From positions 248,001 to 312,000 of the forward strand of contig NZ_WJIC01000001.1 of the NCBI RefSeq assembly GCF_009649815.1: a stretch of 64,000 bases of DNA, written 5' to 3'. A program made the position numbers and the translations under genes. Every line of letters begins with the position of its first letter. Positions within the stretch are counted from its first letter, which is position 1. Below, in pieces: positions 9,886-17,545 of this stretch. The stretch is from Nocardia sp. SYP-A9097. Lineage in GTDB: Bacteria > Actinomycetota > Actinomycetes > Mycobacteriales > Mycobacteriaceae. The notes beneath the pieces were generated by a model. That model made no database searches. It was not told the DNA's origin and saw nothing but the letters and a program-made list of their open reading frames with translations.

Positions 9886-10368
9886 GTGCGTACGACGTTT
9901 TCGTCTTCCGTCATGGCGGCAGCACTGGCCGCCTCTGCGCAGGAGTACACCGAGCGTGGATGGACGGTCGCCGAAACGGCCAATGGCATCAGCCTGGTCA
10001 CCGATGAAAATCTGTCGGGCATCGAGGTCACGGGCGAGACCGCGGCCTTCGTGCGCCGCTACCTGCGGGCCAACGACCTGACCGGTCCGGTCATCGAGAT
10101 CCCGGGCGCCGAGCGCCGCGAGATCCACCTGGTGACCGGCCTGCGCAAGGCCGCCATGGCCATCGAGGCGCTGCGCGCGGCGGGTGTCATCGTGCACACC
10201 GACGGCGCGGGCATCCCGCTGCCGCCGACCCAGCTGTTCGACGGCTCGGCCTGCTGGGGCGTGGCCCCGCACGAGGCGCGCTGGGTGCCGCCGGTGGTAG
10301 CCATCGCCGCGGCGGTGCGCGCCGCCGCCAAAGGCGTCAAGCCGCAGGCGGCCCGAATCGCCTCCTGA
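9886..10368 (+). CDS. Small soluble protein, possibly primase/polymerase-like N-terminal fold
   Basis: 160 residues from GTG 9886; GGAG lies 6 nt upstream, a better placement than for the ATG at 9874. The sequence is rich in Ala, with EYTERGWTVAETANGISLVTDE near the N-terminus, a central HLVTGLRKAAMAIEALRAAGVIVHTDGAGIPLPPTQ, and a C-terminal PPVVAIAAAVRAAAKG. The GW-V start and the IPLPP(T) stretch resemble small stand-alone actinobacterial proteins annotated as bifunctional primase/polymerase-like, but I see no catalytic acidic pair, so the name is tentative. No signal peptide. A strong hairpin follows. Confidence 0.7.
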   Translation: MRTTFSSSVMAAALAASAQEYTERGWTVAETANGISLVTDENLSGIEVTGETAAFVRRYLRANDLTGPVIEIPGAERREIHLVTGLRKAAMAIEALRAAGVIVHTDGAGIPLPPTQLFDGSACWGVAPHEARWVPPVVAIAAAVRAAAKGVKPQAARIAS

Positions 10369-10430
10369 AGGGAAAAGTGCTGCACCACAGGTGAATAAGC
10401 ACTCCCTCCAGTAGCTCGTAGCTATAACCC

Positions 10431-10470
10431 CAGCAACCGCGGATGCACCCCGGCATCCGCGGTTTTGCTG
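10431..10470 (+). terminator. Strong bidirectional terminator
   Basis: A 12-bp perfect stem (AACCGCGGATGC/GCATCCGCGGTT) with a 6-nt loop, extended by CAGC/GCTG arms and followed by TTTT. It lies between convergent genes and is the best-formed intrinsic terminator in the window. Confidence 0.8.
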
Positions 10471-10540
10471 TGTTCAATTTGCCTCCGCTTCGCTCCGGCG
10501 GTTCGCGGCCCCCGAAGCCCCGTTTCTTCCCTCCCTCCGC

Positions 10541-10990
10541 TCAGTCCAGAAACGGGGCGGGCCGCGAACTTTGGGGTTGGTGCGAGTTGAGATGCGGGAG
10601 TATCGCTCTGGGGCGGCGGAGATGGCCAGATTGCAGGGGCAGCGCGTGATCGAGGACCTTGGCTCGGGCGGCGCGGCGATTGTGGACGCCCAGGCGGCGC
10701 AGGATGGCCGAGACGTGGTGGTCGACGGTACGGACCGAGAGCACCAGGTATTCGGCGATCTCCGCATTCGTCAGGCCCGCGCAAAGTAGGTCCAGGACGT
10801 CCTGCTGGCGGCTGGTGAGGCCGGGGACGACGCGGGGAGCCGCAGGGGCGGGCGGCTGGTCGGGCAGGCGGATGAACAGACCGGATTCACCGCCGAGACT
10901 GAGCACCACCACCGATCCGGTGCCCGCGGCAATCTCGTCCCAGGCGGCGCGCAGGGCGTCGAGTGCTTGTGTTCGCTCCAGAAACCGCAT
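10541..10990 (-). CDS. Mini LuxR regulator, apparently a deleted LAL-type protein
   Basis: From the ATG at 10990 the protein is 149 residues. Residues 1-37 (FLERTQALDALRAAWDEI, then GSVVVLSLGGESG) look like the start of an AAA/STAND ATPase of the large LuxR (LAL) type, up to where a Walker A motif (GEAGIGKT) should be. The sequence then jumps to a linker and a C-terminal LuxR helix-turn-helix (LTSRQQDVLDLLCAGLTNAEIAEYL, SVRTVDHHVSAILRRLGV). Intact LAL proteins are about 900 residues, so nearly all of the ATPase and TPR region is missing. It may be a decayed gene or a small functional DNA-binding protein. It is divergent from the molybdopterin oxidoreductase gene. Confidence 0.7.
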   Translation of the reverse strand: MRFLERTQALDALRAAWDEIAAGTGSVVVLSLGGESGLFIRLPDQPPAPAAPRVVPGLTSRQQDVLDLLCAGLTNAEIAEYLVLSVRTVDHHVSAILRRLGVHNRRAARAKVLDHALPLQSGHLRRPRAILPHLNSHQPQSSRPAPFLD

Positions 10991-11128
10991 GTGGCAAGCC
11001 TGGTCGCCGGGGTGGGCGGTGTCTGTCCGCGCGCGCACACCCGGTGTGTCGAGTACCCGACACACTCCGTTGCCGCCGAGTTGATCCGATGCTGTTTCCC
11101 TTGTGCGGCCCCGGGGCGATGATGAGGT

Positions 11129-13315
11129 ATGACCCCCGCCACGAATGCCCCGCGGACGCTGCCGCGCACCTGCCCGCTCTGTGAGGCGGTGTGCGGACTG
11201 GAGATCACCATCGACGGCGGCGACCATGTCACGGCTGTACGCGGGGACAAGGCCGATCCGTTCAGTCGCGGATTCATCTGCCCCAAGGGTGCGACGCTCG
11301 GGCAGCTGGACGAGGATCCGGATCGGCTGACCCACCCCATGATCCGGGATCGCGCCACCGATACCTGCCGGGCCGCGAGCTGGGCGGAGGCGTTCGGGCT
11401 CATTCGGGAGCGGATACCGCAGCTCACCGCCGAGTACGGGAATCAGTCGGTGGGGTTGTACCTCGGGAATCCGAATGCGCACACGCTGGCGGGGGCACTG
11501 CATGTGCCGGTGCTGATTCGGGCGCTCGCCACGCGAAACCTGTTCTCCGCCAGTACCGCCGATCAGATGCCCAAGCAGGTGTCCTCCGGGCTCATGTTCG
11601 GGGATCCGTTCACGGTGGCGGTGCCGGATCTGGATCGCACCGACTATCTGCTCATGCTGGGTGCGAATCCGCTGGAATCCAATGGATCACTGTGCACCGC
11701 ACCGGATTTCCCGGGACGATTGAAGGCGCTGCAGCAGCGCGGCGGGAAGTTCGTGGTGGTGGATCCGCGGCGCACCCGCACCGCCAAGCTCGCGGACGAG
11801 CATCTGTTCGTGCGGCCGGGCAGTGACGCGTACCTGCTGTTCGGGATTGTGCACACCTTGTTCGCGCGGGAGCTCACCTCGGTGCGAGTGGATGTGCGGG
11901 GGCTGGAGGAAGTGCGCACTGCCGCCGCACCTTTCACGCCCGAGGTGGTCGAAGAGCGCACCGGGACAGCGGCCGAGACCGTGGTGCGGCTCGCACGGGA
12001 ACTGGCGGGTGCGCCCACCGCCGCCGTGTACGCGCGAATCGGTACCTGCACAGCGGAATTCGGCACCCTGACGCAGTGGCTGGTCGATGTGATCAATGTG
12101 CTGACCGGGAATCTGGACTCGCCCGGCGGGGCCATGTTCGCGAACGGGGCCGCGCTGGGGATCGTACGTACCCGGGCATTCCGGTTGGGGCGCTGGAACA
12201 GTCGGGTGCGCGGACTGCCCGAGGCCATGGGTGAACTGCCGGTCGCGACCCTGGCCGATGAGATCCGCACGCCCGGTGCGGGGCAGATTCGCGCCATGGT
12301 GACCGTGGCGGGTAATCCGGTGCTCTCCGCGCCGAGCGGACCGCGGCTGGCCGACGCCTTCGCGGGCCTGGACTTCATGGTGAGCGTGGACCGCTACCTC
12401 AACGAGACCACCCGATACGCCGATGTGATTCTGCCGCCGCCGCGCATTCTGCAATCGCCGCACTACGACTTCGCACTGCTCAATTTCGCCGTGCACAACT
12501 ATGCGCGGTACTCGCGGCCACTGCTGCCGCTGGGTGCGGACCAGCTCTCCGAATCGGAGATCATGGCGCGGCTCGCGCTGGCCATTACCGGCCAGGAGGC
12601 GCAGCCGGGGGTGAATCCGCTTGCGGCTGTCGATGAATTCGTCATCGCGGCGACACTGCACAAGGCCGGGCGGGCCGATCGGCGCGGAGAGTTGCTGGGC
12701 GAGAACAGCATCGAGCAGCGCATCGATCTGATGCTCAAGCTCGGACCGTACGGTGAATGGAATGGCGGCACGCTGAATCTGCAAGTGCTGCTGGACAATC
12801 CGCATGGACTGGATCTCGGTCCGCTACAGCCGCGGCTGCCCGAGTTGTTGCTGACCGCGTCCAAGCAGGTGGAGTTGGCTCCGGAGGCATTGCTGGCGGA
12901 CGTCGCGCGGTTGCATGAGCGGTTGGCGGATGCGGCACCCGCGATGGTGTTGGTGGGCCGGCGGCAGCTGCGGTCGAACAACAGCTGGTCGCACAATGTG
13001 GGGCCGCTGGTGGGTGGGTCGAATCGGTGCACGCTGCATATTCATCCGGACGATTTGAATCGGCTGGGGTTGGATGGGCAGGCGGTGGTGAAGTCCGCGG
13101 CGGGTGCGATCACGGTGGAGCTGGAGCCGACCGAGGACATCATGCCGGGTGTGGTGAGCCTGCCGCACGGATGGGGCCACGGGGATTCCGATCAGGCGGT
13201 GGCGCGGGCACACGCCGGGGTGAATGCCAATGCGCTGACCGATGATTCGCTGGTGGATGTGCCCTCCGGGAATGCCGTGTTCAACGGCGTACCGGTCACG
13301 CTGACGCCCGCTTGA
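11129..13315 (+). CDS. Molybdopterin-dependent oxidoreductase, FdhF/NapA-like
   Basis: 728 residues. The N-terminus has a [4Fe-4S] ligand set C15-x2-C18-x3-C22-x28-C51, followed by a molybdopterin oxidoreductase domain (NPNAHTLAGA, LMLGANPLESNG, FVVVDPRRTRTAKLADEHLFVRPGSDAYLL) and a C-terminal guanylate-binding domain (SNNSWSHNVGPLVGGSN, VSLPHGWGHG). These features place it in the DMSO-reductase superfamily, using a bis-pterin-guanine Mo cofactor. At the place where formate dehydrogenases carry Cys or selenocysteine (near residue 147) I read STADQMPKQ, with no Cys, so formate oxidation is doubtful. No Tat signal is seen, so it is probably cytoplasmic. It leads an apparent operon with a cyclase and a Crp-like gene. 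Confidence 0.88.
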   Translation: MTPATNAPRTLPRTCPLCEAVCGLEITIDGGDHVTAVRGDKADPFSRGFICPKGATLGQLDEDPDRLTHPMIRDRATDTCRAASWAEAFGLIRERIPQLTAEYGNQSVGLYLGNPNAHTLAGALHVPVLIRALATRNLFSASTADQMPKQVSSGLMFGDPFTVAVPDLDRTDYLLMLGANPLESNGSLCTAPDFPGRLKALQQRGGKFVVVDPRRTRTAKLADEHLFVRPGSDAYLLFGIVHTLFARELTSVRVDVRGLEEVRTAAAPFTPEVVEERTGTAAETVVRLARELAGAPTAAVYARIGTCTAEFGTLTQWLVDVINVLTGNLDSPGGAMFANGAALGIVRTRAFRLGRWNSRVRGLPEAMGELPVATLADEIRTPGAGQIRAMVTVAGNPVLSAPSGPRLADAFAGLDFMVSVDRYLNETTRYADVILPPPRILQSPHYDFALLNFAVHNYARYSRPLLPLGADQLSESEIMARLALAITGQEAQPGVNPLAAVDEFVIAATLHKAGRADRRGELLGENSIEQRIDLMLKLGPYGEWNGGTLNLQVLLDNPHGLDLGPLQPRLPELLLTASKQVELAPEALLADVARLHERLADAAPAMVLVGRRQLRSNNSWSHNVGPLVGGSNRCTLHIHPDDLNRLGLDGQAVVKSAAGAITVELEPTEDIMPGVVSLPHGWGHGDSDQAVARAHAGVNANALTDDSLVDVPSGNAVFNGVPVTLTPA

Positions 13316-13349
13316 CATCCGGCGAGCTCGAAGCGGGGTGGGGAGAACA

Positions 13350-15464
13350 GTGAAATCTGTTGAGGCGCGGGGTATTCCGGTGGTTCGGGTCACGTTGTGG
13401 GCGGTGCATGTGGCACTGCCAGCGGCCGGATTGTGGCTGCTGGTCACGCATCCGCGACTGGATCACCTGTATATGCACAGCGGTATGCACTTCTGGCTGA
13501 TTCTCGGTGCGGCGGTGTTGTCGCTGGCGCTGGGGATTCTGCTGTTGCGGGCCGCCCGCGCGCACCGGGATATGCGGTTGATCCTGGTTTCGCTGGTGTT
13601 CCAATTGAATTCGGGTTTTCTGGGCCTGCACGCGCTGGCTACGCCCGGTGTCATTCTCTCCACACCGAATGTGGGGTTCACCGGAGCGGTTCCGGTGGGT
13701 ATGGTGCTGGGCGGGCTGGCGGCGCTGGCCTCGATCGTGGAGTACGGGCCCACCGCGCGGGCGCACCGCTTCACCGATCTCCTCGCCGCCCTGCCTTCGA
13801 CTCTCATGGCGGTGTGGGCACTGGCCTCGCTCACCCGGATACCGCCGTTCGACACCATTCCCGATCCGGACGAGGTGCAGGGGCCGCTGGTGGCGGCGGC
13901 CTTCCTCGGCGGCGGCTGCTATCTGACAGCGGCGGCCGCCTATGCCTGGCTGTATCTGCGCAATCGCGCGACGGTGCTGTTGAGTGTGCTCACCGCGTTC
14001 GTACTGCTGGCCGAGGCCATGTTCGCGGTCGGCTTCGGGCGCAGCTGGCGGATCACCTGGTGGGAGTGGCATGTGCTGCTGGGGGCGGCCTTCGCGCTGA
14101 TCGCCGTGAGCGCGCATCGCAGTTTCCGGCGGGAAGGGTCGGCGCGCGGGCTGTTCGACAGTGTCACCCAGCGCAGTACGGTCGCGGCCATTCAGCGCGA
14201 TTACGCACGCGCACTGGAGGAGATGGTGCTGGCGCTGGATCAGCGCGCCAGCGGCGGGGTGCCGTCGACCGAACCACTCGGTGCTGTGGCGCAACAGCTT
14301 TCGCGGCGCTTCGGACTCACCGAGCGGCAGGTGGCGGTGCTACAGCAGAGCGCGCGGGCGCTCGGTGACGAACGCGAACAGGTGCGGCGGCTCGGCGCGC
14401 TGGTGGCGGTCGGCGAGCGCGCCAATGTGATTCGCGGTGAGGCGGAGTTGCTCGATGAGATCCAGCTGCTCGCCAATCACGCCTTCGACCGCGATCTGGT
14501 GCGAATAGGAATACTGCGGCACGGGCGACTGCACTTCAGCGACGGGCTACCACCCAATCCGGCGGCCTTCGTATATCCGTTGACGGTCAAGGGAATTCGC
14601 ACCGGTGCACTGGAGTTGCTGCGACCGGGCGCACCCGCACAGCTCGGGCCGGCCGAGCACGCCATCGCGCGATCGTTCGCCAGCCAGACCTCGGTGACAC
14701 TCGAAAACGCCCGGCTCTACCAGCAATTGGACGGCCTGTTCCGGTCCTATATGTCGCCGCAGGTGGCGACGGCGCTGCTCGCCGATCCGTCCCAGGCCGG
14801 GCTGGGCGGTGCGGTGCACGAGGTGAGTGTGCTGATGGCGGATCTGCGCGGTTACACCCCGTTCGCCGAACAGGCCGGGCCGGTGCAGGTCATGCGCATG
14901 CTCAATACCTATTACGGGGCCATCGTGCCGGAGATCCTGGCCGAGGGCGGGACCGTGGTGCAGTTCGTCGGCGATGCCGTGATGGCGATCTTCAATGCGC
15001 CTGTGCGGCAACCCGATCACGCATTGCGGGCGGCGCGGGCCGGCCTGGCCATACAGCGCGCGACCGCTGCCGTACGGGAGCGCGTCGGCGGTGCGAGCAT
15101 CCCGGCCGGACCGATTCCGCCGGCCGACCTCCGCGGCCGGGTGGGCACCGGCGACACCATCGGTATTCCGCGGGTGAGCGGTTCGAACACGCTGGAGTGG
15201 CCCATGTTCCGGGTCGGGGTGAATACCGGACCCGCGATCGTCGGCAATGTGGGTGCGCGGGAGATGCGGAACTTCACCGCCATCGGCGACACCACGAATC
15301 TGGCCGCACGCCTGGAGGGTTTGGCCGAACCGGGCACGGTCGCGGTCGGGCCGCTGACCCGGGAGCGGCTCGGCGACCGCGCCGAGGTGCGCAATCTCGG
15401 TGACTTCGATATCAAGGGTAAGAGCCTGCCGGTGACGGTCTATCGGCTGATCGGTCTGCGGTGA
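13350..15464 (+). CDS. Membrane-anchored class III adenylate/guanylate cyclase
   Basis: Start taken as GTG 13350 because GGGGAG lies just upstream; GTG 13338 is the alternative. Residues 1-250 contain about seven membrane helices. A middle region of about 200 residues (SRRFGLTERQVAVLQQ, later a GAF-like stretch ending at SQTSVTLENARLYQQL) precedes a class III nucleotidyl cyclase domain from about 490 on. Catalytic features are visible: VLMADLRGYTPF and GDAVMAIFNAP (metal-binding Asp) and NFTAIGDTTNLAARLE (transition-state Asn and Arg region). An insertion of about 35 residues, rich in Gly and Pro, interrupts the cyclase domain. It follows the molybdoenzyme by 34 bp and precedes a Crp-like gene by 7 bp. 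Confidence 0.88.
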   Translation: MKSVEARGIPVVRVTLWAVHVALPAAGLWLLVTHPRLDHLYMHSGMHFWLILGAAVLSLALGILLLRAARAHRDMRLILVSLVFQLNSGFLGLHALATPGVILSTPNVGFTGAVPVGMVLGGLAALASIVEYGPTARAHRFTDLLAALPSTLMAVWALASLTRIPPFDTIPDPDEVQGPLVAAAFLGGGCYLTAAAAYAWLYLRNRATVLLSVLTAFVLLAEAMFAVGFGRSWRITWWEWHVLLGAAFALIAVSAHRSFRREGSARGLFDSVTQRSTVAAIQRDYARALEEMVLALDQRASGGVPSTEPLGAVAQQLSRRFGLTERQVAVLQQSARALGDEREQVRRLGALVAVGERANVIRGEAELLDEIQLLANHAFDRDLVRIGILRHGRLHFSDGLPPNPAAFVYPLTVKGIRTGALELLRPGAPAQLGPAEHAIARSFASQTSVTLENARLYQQLDGLFRSYMSPQVATALLADPSQAGLGGAVHEVSVLMADLRGYTPFAEQAGPVQVMRMLNTYYGAIVPEILAEGGTVVQFVGDAVMAIFNAPVRQPDHALRAARAGLAIQRATAAVRERVGGASIPAGPIPPADLRGRVGTGDTIGIPRVSGSNTLEWPMFRVGVNTGPAIVGNVGAREMRNFTAIGDTTNLAARLEGLAEPGTVAVGPLTRERLGDRAEVRNLGDFDIKGKSLPVTVYRLIGLR

Positions 15465-15471
15465 GGTAGTG

Positions 15472-16128
15472 ATGGCGGAATTCGAACTGCTGGAGGGGCT
15501 TTCGCCCGCCGAGCGCCGTGAGTTCATCGCGGCGTGCACCCCGCGCCGGTTCCGCCGCCGCGATATCGTCTGTCATGAGGGCGATCCCGGCGACTGCGTA
15601 CACCTGATCCTGTCCGGGCGCTACATCGTGCGGATCACCACACCGCTGGGCAATACCGCCACCCTCACCATTCTCGGTCCCGGTGAAATGTTCGGCGAGC
15701 AAGCGCTTTTGAGCCCGGACGCCCGGCGCACCGCGACCATTGTCGCGGTCACCGACGGAGAGACCCTCACCCTGAACCGGACCCAGCTGGAGCGGTTGCG
15801 CCGGGAGCATCCGCAGGTGGAGCGGTTCCTCACCACTTCCCTTGCGGCACAGGTGCGCAGGCTCTCGGCGGCGGTGCTGGAGGCGCTGTACCTGCCGGTG
15901 GAGACGCGGGTGCTGCGGCGGTTGGCGCATCTGGCCGATGTGTACGGCGACGGTGACGGTAAGCCCGCGGATATCCGGCTGACCCAGGAGGATCTGGCCT
16001 CCATGGCCGGGACCACCCGCGCGACCGCCAATAAGGTGTTGCGCGAGTTGGAGGATCAGGGCGTGGTGCGGCTCGGACGCGGCTCGATCCTGGTGCTGGA
16101 TCGGGCGCGATTGCAGCGGCGGCGGTAA
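15472..16128 (+). CDS. Crp/Fnr-family cyclic-nucleotide-responsive regulator
   Basis: 218 residues from ATG 15472, with GAGG five bases upstream. Residues 1-115 form a cNMP-binding jelly roll with ILSGRYIVRI and GPGEMFGEQALLSPDARRTATIVA, the phosphate-binding cassette pattern GE-ALL-(x)-RRTATI expected for cAMP binding. Residues 140-215 are the Crp winged helix (RLTQEDLASMAGTTRATANKVLRELEDQGVV). It has no Fnr-type N-terminal cysteine cluster. The 7-bp gap after the cyclase gene makes cotranscription very likely; the simplest reading is that the cyclase makes the ligand sensed by this regulator. Confidence 0.92.
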   Translation: MAEFELLEGLSPAERREFIAACTPRRFRRRDIVCHEGDPGDCVHLILSGRYIVRITTPLGNTATLTILGPGEMFGEQALLSPDARRTATIVAVTDGETLTLNRTQLERLRREHPQVERFLTTSLAAQVRRLSAAVLEALYLPVETRVLRRLAHLADVYGDGDGKPADIRLTQEDLASMAGTTRATANKVLRELEDQGVVRLGRGSILVLDRARLQRRR

Positions 16129-16368
16129 GCCGGGCTTGACAGCATCCCGTCGGCAATTTACCCCGAACTCCAGCGATTGCTTCCGAATGGGAGGATCCTC
16201 GCACGAGAAGGTTTGTCCGACACGCAGTCGATCCACGCTCACCAGCGCGGATATGTCGGTTCACGCATTCGCCACACCAAACTAGTTAAACCGTATAGGA
16301 TTTCGAATGGCCGAGCTTCGTGGCCATGCCTCTTCCACACGGTCTTCAGCTACCACAAGGGGTGCACG

Positions 16369-16992
16369 ATGCCCGGTATCAGAAACGGCAGCGACGGCGA
16401 ACGGGAACTACAGGAGCGCTACGGCACGCAAGACCGAGCAGAGCGCTTCTACTCCGATCAAGTCCGAGATCAACTGAACCATCAGATGATCGAGTTCATC
16501 GGCCGTATGGATATGGCGTTCATCGCCACCGCCGACAAACACGGCGAGTGCGACAACAGCTTCCGCGCGGGCAAACCCGGATTCCTGCACGTCATCGACG
16601 ATCGCACGCTCGCCTACCCCGAGTATCGCGGTAACGGTGTCCTGGCCAGCCTGGGGAACATGCTGGAGAACCCGCACATCGGGATCCTGCTCATCGACTT
16701 CGTCCAGGACCTGATCGGCCTGCATATCAACGGCACCGCGCGCATAGTGGACGACGCCCTCATGCGCCGCTGCGTCGCCGATCTGCCGCCCGATGCGCGC
16801 GGCCGCCAGCCCGAACGCTGGGTGGTGGTGGATGTGGAAGAGGCTTATATCCACTGCCGCAAGCACATTCCACATCTGGTACCCGCACAGCGCGAGGCCG
16901 TGCAGTGGGGCACCGACAATGTGCGCGCCAAGGGCGGCGACTACTTCCGCACCAAGACCGAGGCCGAATCCGGCGCGCTGGTGGACTACTGA
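16369..16992 (+). CDS. Pyridoxamine 5'-phosphate oxidase-like flavin protein
   Basis: 207 residues from ATG 16369, chosen because AAGGGG is well placed upstream; the open frame back to 16177 lacks a site. It reads as an FMN-binding split-barrel protein: IGRMDMAFIATADKHGECDNSFRAG, then LAYPEYRGNGVLASLGNMLENPHIGILLIDF and LHINGTARIV. This family includes PNPOx-like oxidases and nitro- or F420-dependent reductases; the specific cofactor cannot be told. The 240 bp upstream include CTAGTTAAACCGTATAGGAT, a likely promoter. It is convergent with gtrA. Confidence 0.85.
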   Translation: MPGIRNGSDGERELQERYGTQDRAERFYSDQVRDQLNHQMIEFIGRMDMAFIATADKHGECDNSFRAGKPGFLHVIDDRTLAYPEYRGNGVLASLGNMLENPHIGILLIDFVQDLIGLHINGTARIVDDALMRRCVADLPPDARGRQPERWVVVDVEEAYIHCRKHIPHLVPAQREAVQWGTDNVRAKGGDYFRTKTEAESGALVDY

Positions 16993-17018
16993 GCTGTTCG
17001 AGCTCGAAGACCGCCGCG

Positions 17019-17474
17019 CTACTTGATCTTGAAGATCACAGTGCGCTGCACGATGAAGTTGATCACGGTGGCGGTGCCCTGGGCGACACAGAAGGCCAGC
17101 GGCATGCGCCACCATTCGTCGGCCAGCGCGTAGTAGCAGATCTGGTTGATGCCCACCTGAATGGCGAAGGTCACCGCGTACAGGATGATCACCGCGATGA
17201 AACGGGCCCGGCTCGGCTCCGCCTTGAAGGTCCAGCGGCGATTGATCAGGTACGCGGTGGTGGTGCCCGCGATGAAGCTCAGCGACTTCGACACCGGCAG
17301 CGGCAGACCGAAGACCTGGAAGAACAGGGTGTAGAGGCCGTAGTCGACAATCGCCGACAGACCGCCGGTGAGACCGAAGCGGATGATCTGCGTCTTCAGA
17401 TCGACATCCGTGCCACCGGGCTCGTCGATGAGGGGCAGCTCGGGCGGCAGGGGCAGATGGGGTTCCGCGGTCAC
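17019..17474 (-). CDS. GtrA-family membrane protein (Rv3789-like)
   Basis: 151 residues from GTG 17474; the longer frame would need a TTG start at 17510. Four membrane helices with GtrA hallmarks: [36 protein letters not shown] and [16 protein letters not shown]. Its M. tuberculosis counterpart Rv3789 sits in the same place, divergent from dprE1. It has been proposed to flip decaprenylphosphoryl arabinose or to act as an anchor that brings AftA into the arabinan machinery. A TACCCT hexamer ends exactly 8 nt before the GTG, so the mRNA is probably leaderless. The start lies 71 bp from the dprE1 start, giving a shared promoter region. Confidence 0.88.
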   Translation of the reverse strand: MTAEPHLPLPPELPLIDEPGGTDVDLKTQIIRFGLTGGLSAIVDYGLYTLFFQVFGLPLPVSKSLSFIAGTTTAYLINRRWTFKAEPSRARFIAVIILYAVTFAIQVGINQICYYALADEWWRMPLAFCVAQGTATVINFIVQRTVIFKIK

Positions 17475-17482
17475 AAGGCATG

Positions 17483-17488
17483 AGGGTA
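17483..17488 (-). promoter_or_regulatory. Putative -10 of leaderless gtrA mRNA
   Basis: TACCCT (minus strand) fits TAnnnT and ends 8 nt before the gtrA GTG; no Shine-Dalgarno intervenes. Confidence 0.45.
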
Positions 17489-17531
17489 TCGGTCGGGACC
17501 CAGGACACAAGCCTCGAGACGGTTATGCCTG

Positions 17532-17537
17532 TAGCCT
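17532..17537 (+). promoter_or_regulatory. Putative -10 of leaderless dprE1 mRNA
   Basis: TAGCCT ends exactly 8 nt before the ATG at 17546, the same spacing as upstream of gtrA and both emb genes. It supports 17546 as the dprE1 start. Confidence 0.45.
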
Positions 17538-17545
17538 CTATCCCG

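Noticed and set aside
16177-16368. N-terminal extension of the flavin split-barrel protein
   Set aside because: Contains the AT-rich promoter-like stretch, and the ATG at 16369 has a well-placed AAGGGG.
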